Assembly: GCF_041431135.1 (NCBI RefSeq)
Contig: NZ_CP107799.1
Span: 7,068,001 to 7,132,000, forward strand
Source of the DNA: Streptomyces sp. NBC_00554
Lineage (GTDB): Bacteria; Actinomycetota; Actinomycetes; Streptomycetales; Streptomycetaceae
DNA: 64,000 bases
Reading direction: 5' to 3'
This document shows positions 57,326 through 64,000 of this stretch, piece after piece. The notes under the pieces are model-generated. The model was not told where the DNA came from. It did not search any database and saw only the letters and a program-made list of their open reading frames with translations. The translations under genes were made by a program, and so were the position numbers. Position 1 is the first letter of the stretch, and each line of letters opens with the position of its first letter.

Positions 57326-57964
57326 ATGAACCCACTGGACACCCTCATCCGGGAGCACGTGGTTCCCGTGATGAAGGCAGCCGGTTTCGCCAAGAAGGGG
57401 CGGACCTTCCGGCTGGCCGCACCCAACGGCGATCACCTGTTCATGCAGGTCTGGCCGGAGGCCGTCGACCCGGAGAAGTACGTCTTCGACGTGTTCTTCT
57501 CGGTCGTACCGCTGCCGCAATGGGCCTTCCTGAACCGGGAGTACGCGAATCCGCCGACGCCCGACGCCAGCGGTGCCCTGGCGAAGTACGAGGTGATTCC
57601 GCCGGCGGGGGTCGCTCACCAGCCCGACTCGGAGATGCCGTTCAGGTCCCGGTGGGCGTTCTCGGAGCCGGAGACGCGTGAGGGCTGCGGGCGGGAACTG
57701 GCCCGCGCCCTCACGGAGGTGGCCCTCCCGCGGACGGTGCCCCTGCTGGACCGCAGGACCCTGCTGGCGGAGACACGCACCAACCCGAACGACGGCCTCC
57801 TGCGGCTCAAGAACGCGACCGTCAGTGAGATCGTGCTGCGCGTGGACGACGACCCGGTCGCGGATGTGGCGGCCCTGGTGGACAAGGCCGAGGCCGACGG
57901 GGAGTTTCCGCCTTTCGTCGCCTGGGCGCGCGAGCGGCTTGCCCGGCGTGCGGCCGGCGCGTAG
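57326..57964 (+). CDS. DUF4304 protein, candidate immunity protein
   Basis: A 212-aa soluble protein. The N-terminal half fits DUF4304: DTLIREHVVPVMKAAGFAKKGRTFRL, then LFMQVWPEAVDPEKYVFDVFFSVV. The rest is helical (EGCGRELARALTEVALPRTVPLLDR). DUF4304 proteins are frequent behind polymorphic toxin genes and are thought to be immunity proteins. It starts 21 bp after the RHS stop, with AGGAAGGCAGG upstream of the ATG, so the two are surely cotranscribed. Whether it binds the nuclease domain is inference. Confidence 0.75.
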   Translation: MNPLDTLIREHVVPVMKAAGFAKKGRTFRLAAPNGDHLFMQVWPEAVDPEKYVFDVFFSVVPLPQWAFLNREYANPPTPDASGALAKYEVIPPAGVAHQPDSEMPFRSRWAFSEPETREGCGRELARALTEVALPRTVPLLDRRTLLAETRTNPNDGLLRLKNATVSEIVLRVDDDPVADVAALVDKAEADGEFPPFVAWARERLARRAAGA

Positions 57965-57997
57965 GCGTTCAGGCGTTCAGGCGGAGGAAGAGGACGC

Positions 57998-58498
57998 ATG
58001 GGGTTCTGGGGTTCGTTCGTCGTGTGCCGGAGTGAGACTCCGCTCGACGAGTTGTCGGCCGTCGTCGAACGTCACGACGGTATCGAGGAGCACTGGCGGC
58101 GGGCCGACGGCTGGCAAGTCGGCCAGTACCCGGGCCCCGAGCTCGCGGACGATGCTCCCGCGCTGCTCGCCGAACTGGTCGAGGAGACGGGGGCACCGGC
58201 CCTGACCGGCTTCGTGCTGGACAGCGACGCGGTCCACGTGGAGGGCTTCTCGGTGGCCGGCGGGCACTGGAAGGCCTGCCTCGCGCGCGAGGCGACCGAG
58301 GCCTACTGCGAGGACGACGACGAGGACTTCGACGCCGAGTTCCCGTCCCCGGAGGCGGCCGCACGCGCCGCGGCCGCCTGGGCGAGCGCGGCGGACCGCA
58401 CGCCGGACATGCCGGGACTCGCCGAGGTCTTCGCCGAGGAGGACTCGGACTTCGCGGAGGAACTGTTCTTCCGGCTCCTCGACAAGCTGGGCATGTGA
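57998..58498 (+). CDS. Acidic small protein, second immunity candidate
   Basis: A 166-aa very acidic protein (EDDDEDFDAEF, EVFAEEDSDFAEELFF), starting MGFWGSFVVCRSETPLDEL. I do not recognise a named family; proteins with the same start are common in Streptomyces as hypothetical products. The strong negative charge fits an inhibitor that mimics DNA against a nuclease. It is 33 bp after the DUF4304 gene on the same strand, with GGAGGAAGAGG before the ATG. Two immunity candidates behind one toxin might reflect past toxin-tip exchange. Confidence 0.62.
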   Translation: MGFWGSFVVCRSETPLDELSAVVERHDGIEEHWRRADGWQVGQYPGPELADDAPALLAELVEETGAPALTGFVLDSDAVHVEGFSVAGGHWKACLAREATEAYCEDDDEDFDAEFPSPEAAARAAAAWASAADRTPDMPGLAEVFAEEDSDFAEELFFRLLDKLGM

Positions 58499-58680
58499 CG
58501 GCCGGCGGTCAGCCCCAACTGGTCCCGAGGAACAACGGTTTCGCGATCGAGGTGATCGATCGTCCCGCCTCGGGAGACGCGGCCGGTGCGCTCCGGAGAC
58601 GGTGGGGCGGATCAGGGTGGGGGACTTCGCGGAGTCCTTCACTTCATGACCATCACGTTCCGTGCGGTGATCCTCAACCG

Positions 58681-59178
58681 ATGAACGGGGAACGGGTGAG
58701 CGAGCACCGAGAACGGCCAGGCGCGAAGCGCGGTAGCGCCTGGCTGTGGGCGGCCTTGCGTCGGGCGGCCTTGCGTCGGGTGACCTTGTGGCGGGTGGCG
58801 GTACCCGCCGTCGCAGTCCTTCTGGTGTCCGGCTGCTACGCATCGACGGACTACGGGCGGTATCCGGAAGGAAAGCTGGTCCAGAACGCCGCCCTGGTGC
58901 GCACCTGGGCGGGCGAGGGAGCCGAGCTGGCGTTGAAGGAGAACAAGGTCTTCTCTGCGGCCGGCCTCACCCTCAAATACTTCTCCTGCCCCGCGGACGG
59001 ACTTCGGAATAAGTCCGGTGACGGCACGTGGAGTTCCATCGACGACGGTGACTCCACCTCCGTGCTGATCCGTTTCGAGGACGGCTGCACGGCCACCATG
59101 TGGACCGGCGAATCCGAAGGGAAGACCGTCCTCTGGGCCACGACGGAGGACGAGAACCAGGTGCTGACCCTCAAGTGA
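58681..59178 (+). CDS. Small lipoprotein
   Basis: A 165-aa lipoprotein. Arg-rich N-terminus (ALRRAALRRVTLWRV, from 15-bp DNA repeats) leads to the hydrophobic core and lipobox LVSGC. The mature domain, about 115 residues, has beta character (LTLKYFSC, WSSIDDGDSTSVLIRFEDGC, ATMWTGESEGKTVLWAT) and two further cysteines that may pair. No family is recognised. ATG at 58681 and GTG at 58696 are both possible; the second has GGGG five bases upstream. It lies 182 bp after the acidic protein, so it may be a separate unit. Confidence 0.68.
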   Translation: MNGERVSEHRERPGAKRGSAWLWAALRRAALRRVTLWRVAVPAVAVLLVSGCYASTDYGRYPEGKLVQNAALVRTWAGEGAELALKENKVFSAAGLTLKYFSCPADGLRNKSGDGTWSSIDDGDSTSVLIRFEDGCTATMWTGESEGKTVLWATTEDENQVLTLK

Positions 59179-59215
59179 CAGCGCGATTCGTGTGGTTCAC
59201 GCCGGCTGCCGTCGG

Positions 59216-59812
59216 TCAGCTCGGCAACCGCAGTCCCGCGATGAGGAGTTCGACCAGTCGGCGGGCGTCGTACTGGGGGTCGCTGTCCGCGCCGATGCAG
59301 AGGTTTCCGACGCCGCGCATGAGCTCGTAGGCCTTCAGGTCGGAGCGGATCTCGCCGGAATCGGCCGCTGCGTCCAGTAGTTGGGTGCACACGGGCACGA
59401 GGCGGTCGAGGAAGTACGCGTGCAGCGTGTCGAAGCCGGTGTTGTCGGACTGCAGTACGCCGGCGAGTCCGTGCTTGGTGACCAGGAAGTCGACGAAGAG
59501 GTTGATCCACTGGCCCAGTGCGGCGTGCGGTGTCGCGCTGGTCGCCAGTAGGGCGGGACCGGCCTCGGCGCAGGCTTCGACCTGGTGCCGGTAGACGGCG
59601 ATGATGAGATCCGCCCGCGTCGGGAAGTGGCGGTAGATCGTGCCGAGGCCGACGCCGGCCTTGGCCGCGATGTCGCGTACCGGCGCTTCCACGCCCGAGG
59701 TGACGAAGACCGCGGCGGCCGCGTCGAGCAGGGTCTCCTTGTTGCGCCGGGCGTCCGCCCGCTTGGGCTGGGCCGCGCGCCCCGCGCCCGCACTCTCATC
59801 GCTGTCGCTCAC
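59216..59812 (-). CDS. TetR-family transcriptional regulator
   Basis: A 198-aa TetR repressor. The helix-turn-helix is NKETLLDAAAAVFVTSGVEAPVRDIAAKAGVGLGTIYRHFPTRADLI (residues about 25-71), and the rest is the ligand domain with a SACE_7040-type C-terminus (LMRGVGNLCIGADSDPQYDARRLVELLIAGL). The GTG at 59812 follows GGAGGG and gives the normal family length. Divergent aldo/keto reductase is the likely target, through two CGGAAC-N3-GTTCCG palindromes in between. The inducer is unknown. Confidence 0.9.
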   Translation of the reverse strand: MSDSDESAGAGRAAQPKRADARRNKETLLDAAAAVFVTSGVEAPVRDIAAKAGVGLGTIYRHFPTRADLIIAVYRHQVEACAEAGPALLATSATPHAALGQWINLFVDFLVTKHGLAGVLQSDNTGFDTLHAYFLDRLVPVCTQLLDAAADSGEIRSDLKAYELMRGVGNLCIGADSDPQYDARRLVELLIAGLRLPS

Positions 59813-59890
59813 CGCGCCACTCCCTCCGCCGCTGATGCGTGCCGAACCCGCCACTGAGACCTGCCGAACCCGCCACCGAGGCTTGCTAAC

Positions 59891-59931
59891 CGGAACAGTG
59901 TTCCGTATCGTCGTTCCGGAACGAGGTTCCG
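59891..59931. promoter_or_regulatory. Twin TetR operators
   Basis: CGGAACAGTGTTCCG (59891-59905) and CGGAACGAGGTTCCG (59917-59931) are CGGAAC-N3-GTTCCG palindromes, 26 bp apart. They lie between the divergent TetR and aldo/keto reductase genes and fit GGAACNNNGTTCC-type TetR sites. Confidence 0.78.
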
Positions 59932-60048
59932 TTTGCTCATGATGCCAGAGCGCGGGCCCGGCGGCCAAGCCATGCACTGCCGTCACGCTCCATCCAGGCC
60001 TCATCCAGGCCTCATCCGCGCGTCACCCCGCCATGGAGGAACACAGTC

Positions 60049-61068
60049 ATGCAGTACCGCACCTTGGGCCGCACCGGTGTGCAGGTCAGCTCCCTCGCAC
60101 TCGGCGCGATGAACTTCGGCAAGATCGGGCGCACCACCCAGGACGAGGCCACCGCCCTCGTCGACGCCGCCCTCGAGGGCGGGATCAACCTCATCGACAC
60201 CGCGGACATGTACAGCGACGGCGAGTCGGAGGAGATGGTCGGCAAAGCCATCGCCGGCCGCCGCGACGACATCGTGCTGGCCACGAAGGCGAGCATGCCG
60301 ATGGGCGACGAGCGCAACCACCAGGGCGGTTCGCGCCGCTGGCTGGTCACGGAGCTGGACAACAGCCTGCGCCGCCTCGGCGTCGACCACGTCGATCTCT
60401 ACCAGATCCACCGGTGGGACCCGACCACCAGCGACGAGGAGACGCTGTCGGCCCTGACCGACCTGCAACGCGCGGGAAAGATCCGCTACTTCGGTTCCTC
60501 GACCTTCCCGGCGCACCGCATCGTGCAGGCCCAGTGGGCCGCCCGCGAGCATCACTTGAGCCGCTACGTCACCGAACAGCCCAGCTACTCGATCCTGCAG
60601 CGCGGGATCGAGACCCACGTCCTGCCCGTCACCGAGGAGTACGGGCTCGGTGTGCTGGCGTGGAGCCCGCTGGCCTCGGGCTGGCTGTCGGGCGCCATCC
60701 GCGAGGGCCGGGAGATCACCACCAGCCGCTCGAAGTTCATGCCGCAGCGCTTCGACACCACCATCCCCGCCAACCGGGCCAGGCTCGACGCGGTCGAGCA
60801 GCTGGCCAAGGTCGCCGACGAGGCAGGCCTCACGCTGATCCAGCTCGCGCTCGGATTCGTGACCGCGCACCCCGCCGTGACCAGCGCGATCATCGGCCCC
60901 CGCACCGTGGATCACCTGCACTCGCAGTTCGCCGCGGCGGACACCGTGCTCTCCGCCGACGTACTCGACGCCATCGACGCGATCGTCGCCCCCGGTGTCG
61001 ACCTGGCCGCGCACGAGAAGTACGACACTCCGCCCGCCCTGCTCGACCCGTCGCTGCGGCGCCGCTGA
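60049..61068 (+). CDS. Aldo/keto reductase
   Basis: A 339-aa NADPH-dependent aldo/keto reductase. The tetrad is Asp50 and Tyr55 (NLIDTADMYSDG), Lys80 (LATKASM) and His121 (DLYQIHRWDP). The C-terminal cofactor segment is AIIGPRTVDHLHSQFAA. It reduces an unknown carbonyl. GGAGGAACAC is before the ATG. It is divergent from the TetR regulator through twin operators and is followed after 46 bp by a flavin-dependent oxidoreductase, which is probably in the same unit. Confidence 0.9.
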   Translation: MQYRTLGRTGVQVSSLALGAMNFGKIGRTTQDEATALVDAALEGGINLIDTADMYSDGESEEMVGKAIAGRRDDIVLATKASMPMGDERNHQGGSRRWLVTELDNSLRRLGVDHVDLYQIHRWDPTTSDEETLSALTDLQRAGKIRYFGSSTFPAHRIVQAQWAAREHHLSRYVTEQPSYSILQRGIETHVLPVTEEYGLGVLAWSPLASGWLSGAIREGREITTSRSKFMPQRFDTTIPANRARLDAVEQLAKVADEAGLTLIQLALGFVTAHPAVTSAIIGPRTVDHLHSQFAAADTVLSADVLDAIDAIVAPGVDLAAHEKYDTPPALLDPSLRRR

Positions 61069-61114
61069 GCGTCCGAGGAACGGTCCCCACATCCTCGAAA
61101 GGAGCACCGACTCC

Positions 61115-61990
61115 ATGCCGCCCACACCCCGACCCCGTTTCGGGATCATGACCGCCCCCATGCAGGTCGACTACCAGGACATCCTGCGCGTCTGGCACGA
61201 GGCGGACACCATCCCGGAGATCGAGCACGCGTGGCTGTTCGATCACCTCATGCCGATCGGCGGCGACCCGGACGGACCGGCCCACGAAGGCTGGACGCTG
61301 CTCTCGGCCCTCGCCGCCCACACCCGACGACTTCGGCTCGGCCTGCTGGTGACCAGCAACCGGATCCGGCCGCCCGCGCTGCTGGCCAAGATCGCCACGA
61401 CCGTCGACATCGTCTCCGAAGGGCGGCTCGACTTCGGCATCGGCGTCGGCTCACGCCCCAGCCCTCCGCAGGCCCGCCGCGAGTACCCGGCACACGGTCT
61501 GCCCTTCCTGGACACCCCGCAGGCTGTGGAGAGCCTCGCCGAAGCCTGCACGGTGATCCGTCGGCTGTGGACCGAGGAGAAACCCTTCGTCTTCCACGGC
61601 ACCCACCACCAGCTCACCGGTGCGTTCGGCAACCCCAAGCCCGTCCAGCGCCCCCACCCGCCGATCCTCATAGGCGGACGCTCGTCGGCGACGCTCCGCA
61701 TAGTCGCCGAGCACGCCGACCTGTGGAACATCCCCGGCGGCGACATCGACGACGTAAGAAACCGCAGCGCACTGCTCGACCGCTACTGCGCCGAGATCGG
61801 CCGCGACCCCGCCTCGATCACCCGCTCGATCCACCTGGCCGTCTCCTACGACCGGCCCGGCGTCACCCGACAGGCGATCGGCGAAGCGATCGACGCCGGC
61901 TTCGGGCACATCGTCCTCGGACTGTCGGCGCCCTACCCCGCCGATGTCGCACGGTGGGTCGCCGACGAGCTCATCAGCACGTCGGGGTGA
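61115..61990 (+). CDS. LLM-class flavin-dependent oxidoreductase
   Basis: A 291-aa luciferase-like monooxygenase of the F420/FMN type. It begins PRFGIMTAPMQVDYQDILRVW, has HAWLFDHLMP, LRLGLLVTSNRIRPPALLAKIATTVDIVSEGRLDFGIGVGS and HPPILIGGRSSATLRIVAEHADLWNIPGG, all typical of the family. Coenzyme F420 is common in actinomycetes, so F420H2 use is possible, as is FMN. AAAGGAG is ten bases before the ATG at 61115. It is cotranscribed with the aldo/keto reductase and may share the TetR control. Confidence 0.85.
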   Translation: MPPTPRPRFGIMTAPMQVDYQDILRVWHEADTIPEIEHAWLFDHLMPIGGDPDGPAHEGWTLLSALAAHTRRLRLGLLVTSNRIRPPALLAKIATTVDIVSEGRLDFGIGVGSRPSPPQARREYPAHGLPFLDTPQAVESLAEACTVIRRLWTEEKPFVFHGTHHQLTGAFGNPKPVQRPHPPILIGGRSSATLRIVAEHADLWNIPGGDIDDVRNRSALLDRYCAEIGRDPASITRSIHLAVSYDRPGVTRQAIGEAIDAGFGHIVLGLSAPYPADVARWVADELISTSG

Positions 61991-62027
61991 CGCAATGACC
62001 TTCCCGTCGGGACTTCGGGCCGATCCG

Positions 62028-62744
62028 TCACCGCCAGTGCTCCCGCCCCGACGTGGTCACCGCCAGCACCCCCACCGCCACGGCGGAGATGAGCAGCGGA
62101 ACACCCAGACCGTGGTCGAGCACCAGCCACGCGCCGAGCAGCGCGCCCGCGAGCATCGCGACGACCGCGGCGACGCGGCGTGGGGAGTGGGTGCCCTTGC
62201 CGCCGGCCAAGCGGGAGTCGGAGGCGATGCCGGTCAGCGTCATCGTCAGGACGGTGGTCGTCAGATCGGGCACGCCCAGCTTGCGTACGGTCGCGTTGCG
62301 CAGCCCCATGGCGAGGGCGGTGAGGGCGATGATCGCGTACGTCGTGCCGGTCGCGTCCGGGGCCGCGAAGGCCACCACCGACGCCGCGCCCACCAGCACC
62401 GCCTCGGCGGCGAGCGTCACCCGGGCCCAGGTGCGGCGCGATCCGCCGCCGAGCCACCTCGCGACGCGTCCTCCGATCACCGCACCCGCCAGGAAGCAGC
62501 CCAGTGACGCCGCCGTGTGGGACACCGAGAAACCCGGCGCCCCGGCGGCGGCGAAGCCGAGCACGACCACGTTGCCGGTCATGTTGGCGGTGAAGACGTG
62601 GTGGAGCCCCAGATAGCTCACCGCGTCGATCAGCCCGCTGACCACGGTCAGTACAAGGAGCACGACGACCAAGGGGAGGCCGCGGGCCTCGGGGTCGCGT
62701 GCTTCGGGGTCGTGGGTCCCCCGCTCGGGTGGCTCGGTGCTCAC
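62028..62744 (-). CDS. DUF1275 (YoaK-like) membrane protein
   Basis: A 238-aa membrane protein of the DUF1275 family with about six helices. Marks are GLIDAVSYLGLHHVFTANMTGNVVVLGFA near residues 37-65 and LGLRNATVRKLGVPDLTTTVLTMTLTGIASD (here MGLRNAT). The function is unknown. The GTG at 62744 is chosen; the longer frame upstream lies in another gene's antisense. GGTCCAGTGGACC (62746-62758), a 13-bp palindrome, overlaps the leader and could be an operator. It is convergent with the LLM gene. Confidence 0.85.
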   Translation of the reverse strand: MSTEPPERGTHDPEARDPEARGLPLVVVLLVLTVVSGLIDAVSYLGLHHVFTANMTGNVVVLGFAAAGAPGFSVSHTAASLGCFLAGAVIGGRVARWLGGGSRRTWARVTLAAEAVLVGAASVVAFAAPDATGTTYAIIALTALAMGLRNATVRKLGVPDLTTTVLTMTLTGIASDSRLAGGKGTHSPRRVAAVVAMLAGALLGAWLVLDHGLGVPLLISAVAVGVLAVTTSGREHWR

Positions 62745-62848
62745 CGGTCCAGTGGACCATGTGCGCCCTCGTCCGGCCGGGCGCGGGTACACGGAAGCGG
62801 CGGCCCCGGGAATCGGGGCCGCCGCTTTCACATGCTTGCTGGGGTGGC

Positions 62849-63265
62849 TCAGTACCAGCCGTTGGCCTGCCAGAAGTTCCAGGCGCCGACCGGGCTGCCG
62901 TAGCGGTCGTTCATGTAGTTGAGACCCCACTTGATCTGGGTCGCGGGGTTGGTCTTCCAGTCGGAGCCGGCGGAAGCCATCTTCGAGCCGGGCAGGGCCT
63001 GGACCAGGCCGTAGGCGCCGGACGAGGAGTTGGTGGCGTTGACGTCCCAGCCGCTCTCGTGCTCGACGATCTTGCTGAACGCGTTGAACTGCGCGGCGTC
63101 CGGGATCACCTTGTGCGCGATCGTCTTCGCGGAGGAGGCCGAGGCGGTCGTCGCAGCCTGCGCCGGAGCGGCGGTCAGCACCATGCCGGTCGTGGCGGCG
63201 GCCAGGGCGACGGCGGTGAGGGCCTTCTTCGGGGAAGCGATGCGACGGATGACGGAGACGGACAC
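62849..63265 (-). CDS. Secreted lytic transglycosylase (SLT-like)
   Basis: A 138-aa exported transglycosylase-like protein, common in Streptomyces. The signal peptide is residues 1-35 (MSVSVIRRIASPKKAL, ends AQAA). The catalytic domain has FSKIVEHESGWDVNATNSSSGAYGLVQALPGSKM with the catalytic Glu in EHESGW, and ends NDRYGSPVGAWNFWQANGWY. It cleaves peptidoglycan outside the cell. The start is GTG at 63265, since AAGG is six bases before it and the family begins MSVSVIRR; the ATG at 63307 has no ribosome binding site. A long structured leader precedes it. Confidence 0.85.
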   Translation of the reverse strand: MSVSVIRRIASPKKALTAVALAAATTGMVLTAAPAQAATTASASSAKTIAHKVIPDAAQFNAFSKIVEHESGWDVNATNSSSGAYGLVQALPGSKMASAGSDWKTNPATQIKWGLNYMNDRYGSPVGAWNFWQANGWY

Positions 63266-63642
63266 GGAGAACCTTTTTCTTCGGGGACAAGGAGTCGTCG
63301 TACGCATGCCGGAGCCACGAGGTACGTGGTGGGGAATGCGTGGGCGCCGCGAACCCGGGTGGGCTCGTGGCGCCTGGCGACTGCTCCAGAGAAACAGGCT
63401 CAGGGTCCGTCCGCAATGACCCCTTTTACTAGTGGTGGTCGCATGCGAGTAGAAAGTGCCTTGTGTGATCTGGCTCTCAAACCCCAGGTCAGAGGGGTTG
63501 CGGGCGCGTACATGTCATCAATTTCGGCTACTACCGCGCTTCGTATGTGACCAAGGTCCTGTGGGACGGCTCACCCCGCGTGTGACGGACGGCGTACGCA
63601 TGTGTACGGGGTGCGGCCGGGCGGTGTGACGGGCGCCGCAGA
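63266..63642 (-). other. Leader and promoter region of the transglycosylase gene
   Basis: No gene is supported. GCCACGAG (63314-63321) and CTCGTGGC (63364-63371) pair over 42 nt, so the leader RNA has a stable hairpin about 50 bases before the start. Related cell-wall genes in Streptomyces carry c-di-AMP riboswitches, but I could not match the ydaO motif here. The rest (63420-63642) must hold the promoter. Confidence 0.4.
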
Positions 63643-63999
63643 TCAACTGGGTTCGAACGTGACCGGGGTCTCGAAAGCGGCCCGCCGGGTGGCCCGGCGC
63701 AGCGCCTTGAGGAGGGTCGCGCCGAGCGTGAGGGTCAGCACGACGGTGACGACGGCCCGGCCCAGGTCCCAGCCGAGCGAGGTGGCCAGGCAGTACGCGA
63801 CGAAGCGGGCCAGGTTGGCGGGGAGGGTGCTCCCCGGGTCGAAGGCGACGTTCGAGGCCTGGGCGTCCATGAAGGGCCAGCCCGCGAGGTTCATGACGGT
63901 GCCGTATGCGAAGGCCGCGAGGAACCCATACGCGGCGAGCATGGCCAGCTCCCCGCGCCCGCGCAGCCGGTCAGGGCCCGGCAGCAGCCCGGCGCCCAT
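63643..63999 (-). CDS. ECF-type transporter S-component-like membrane protein, cut by the window edge
   Basis: C-terminal 118 residues of a polytopic membrane protein. Visible are LAMLAAYGFLAAFAYGTVMNLAGWPF, LPANLARFVAYCLATSLGWDLGRAVVTVVLTLTLG and a cytoplasmic tail LLKALRRATRR. The helix pattern and wording resemble energy-coupling-factor S components found in Streptomyces, but the diagnostic N-terminal half lies outside the window. The ATG at 63999 is likely internal. The substrate is unknown; a vitamin or cofactor would be usual for this class. Confidence 0.55.
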   Translation of the reverse strand: MGAGLLPGPDRLRGRGELAMLAAYGFLAAFAYGTVMNLAGWPFMDAQASNVAFDPGSTLPANLARFVAYCLATSLGWDLGRAVVTVVLTLTLGATLLKALRRATRRAAFETPVTFEPS

Positions 64000-64000
64000 C

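Noticed and set aside
52121..57619. Long minus-strand ORFs across the RHS gene (52121-54115, 55769-57619)
   Set aside because: Antisense to YD repeats, with repetitive Gly/Val/Arg content and no start signal.
63266..63420. c-di-AMP (ydaO) riboswitch before the transglycosylase gene
   Set aside because: Such genes in Streptomyces often carry one, but the conserved core was not found; only a simple hairpin is seen.

Overview
The window is high-GC DNA with the gene style of Streptomyces or a close relative. Many GTG and TTG starts sit behind strong GGAG-type ribosome binding sites, TTA codons are very rare, and several gene families are typical of the group (WhiJ-like XRE/DUF397 pair, DUF2277, secreted DUF1524 nuclease, TTA-bearing secreted proteins). 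No rRNA, tRNA, IS element, prophage or CRISPR array was seen. The layout suggests chromosomal accessory or arm-type sequence made of many short, often convergent transcription units.

Region 1 (1-12.4 kb) holds an HD hydrolase, a chloramphenicol phosphotransferase-like kinase, and a rifampicin monooxygenase (Rox) homologue with a near-canonical rifamycin-associated element upstream. It also holds a secreted beta-propeller protein, a SRPBCC/ArsR/DinB operon divergent from a MarR/MFS/cysteine-hydrolase-like operon with palindromic operators between them, a ketopantoate reductase, a DedA protein and a Cu/Zn-SOD-like secreted protein.

Region 2 (12.4-31.9 kb) has a DoxX gene with an iron-box-like palindrome over its promoter, a large FAD/NAD(P) protein, PhoD, a secreted HNH nuclease, and a Mn-exporter-family gene (TMEM165/GDT1) behind a yybP-ykoY riboswitch. 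A HAD phosphatase is followed by a repeat-rich intergenic zone with a 91-bp tandem array and a long inverted repeat. Next come a peptidoglycan-binding membrane protein, an MFS pump fused to a winged helix, paired conserved proteins, FHA and DUF1992 proteins, an O-methyltransferase, and a GT87-PAP2 fusion overlapping a convergent membrane protein.

Region 3 (32-42.1 kb) is regulatory. It has one ordinary NarL-type two-component pair and one three-gene operon (kinase, degenerate kinase, response regulator). Beside that operon is a group of three secreted proteins (TTA-containing lipoprotein, I36/crystallin-like protein, lipase). Two of the three promoters share the same 20-bp palindrome at the same distance from a -10 element. 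A PH-domain gene with a TTA codon and a WhiJ-like triad (ATPase, XRE, DUF397) follow.

Region 4 (42.1-64 kb) has an AraC/isochorismatase pair and a divergent CYP125-like P450/thiolase pair with KstR-like boxes, pointing to sterol side-chain metabolism. It continues with a polymorphic-toxin-type locus: a LamG/DNRLRE secreted protein, a 2178-residue RHS protein ending in a PD-(D/E)xK-like domain plus a hydrophobic tail, a DUF4304 protein and an acidic protein, both candidate immunity genes. A TetR/aldo-keto reductase/LLM unit with twin operators, a DUF1275 protein, a secreted lytic transglycosylase and a cut-off ECF-type membrane protein close the window.
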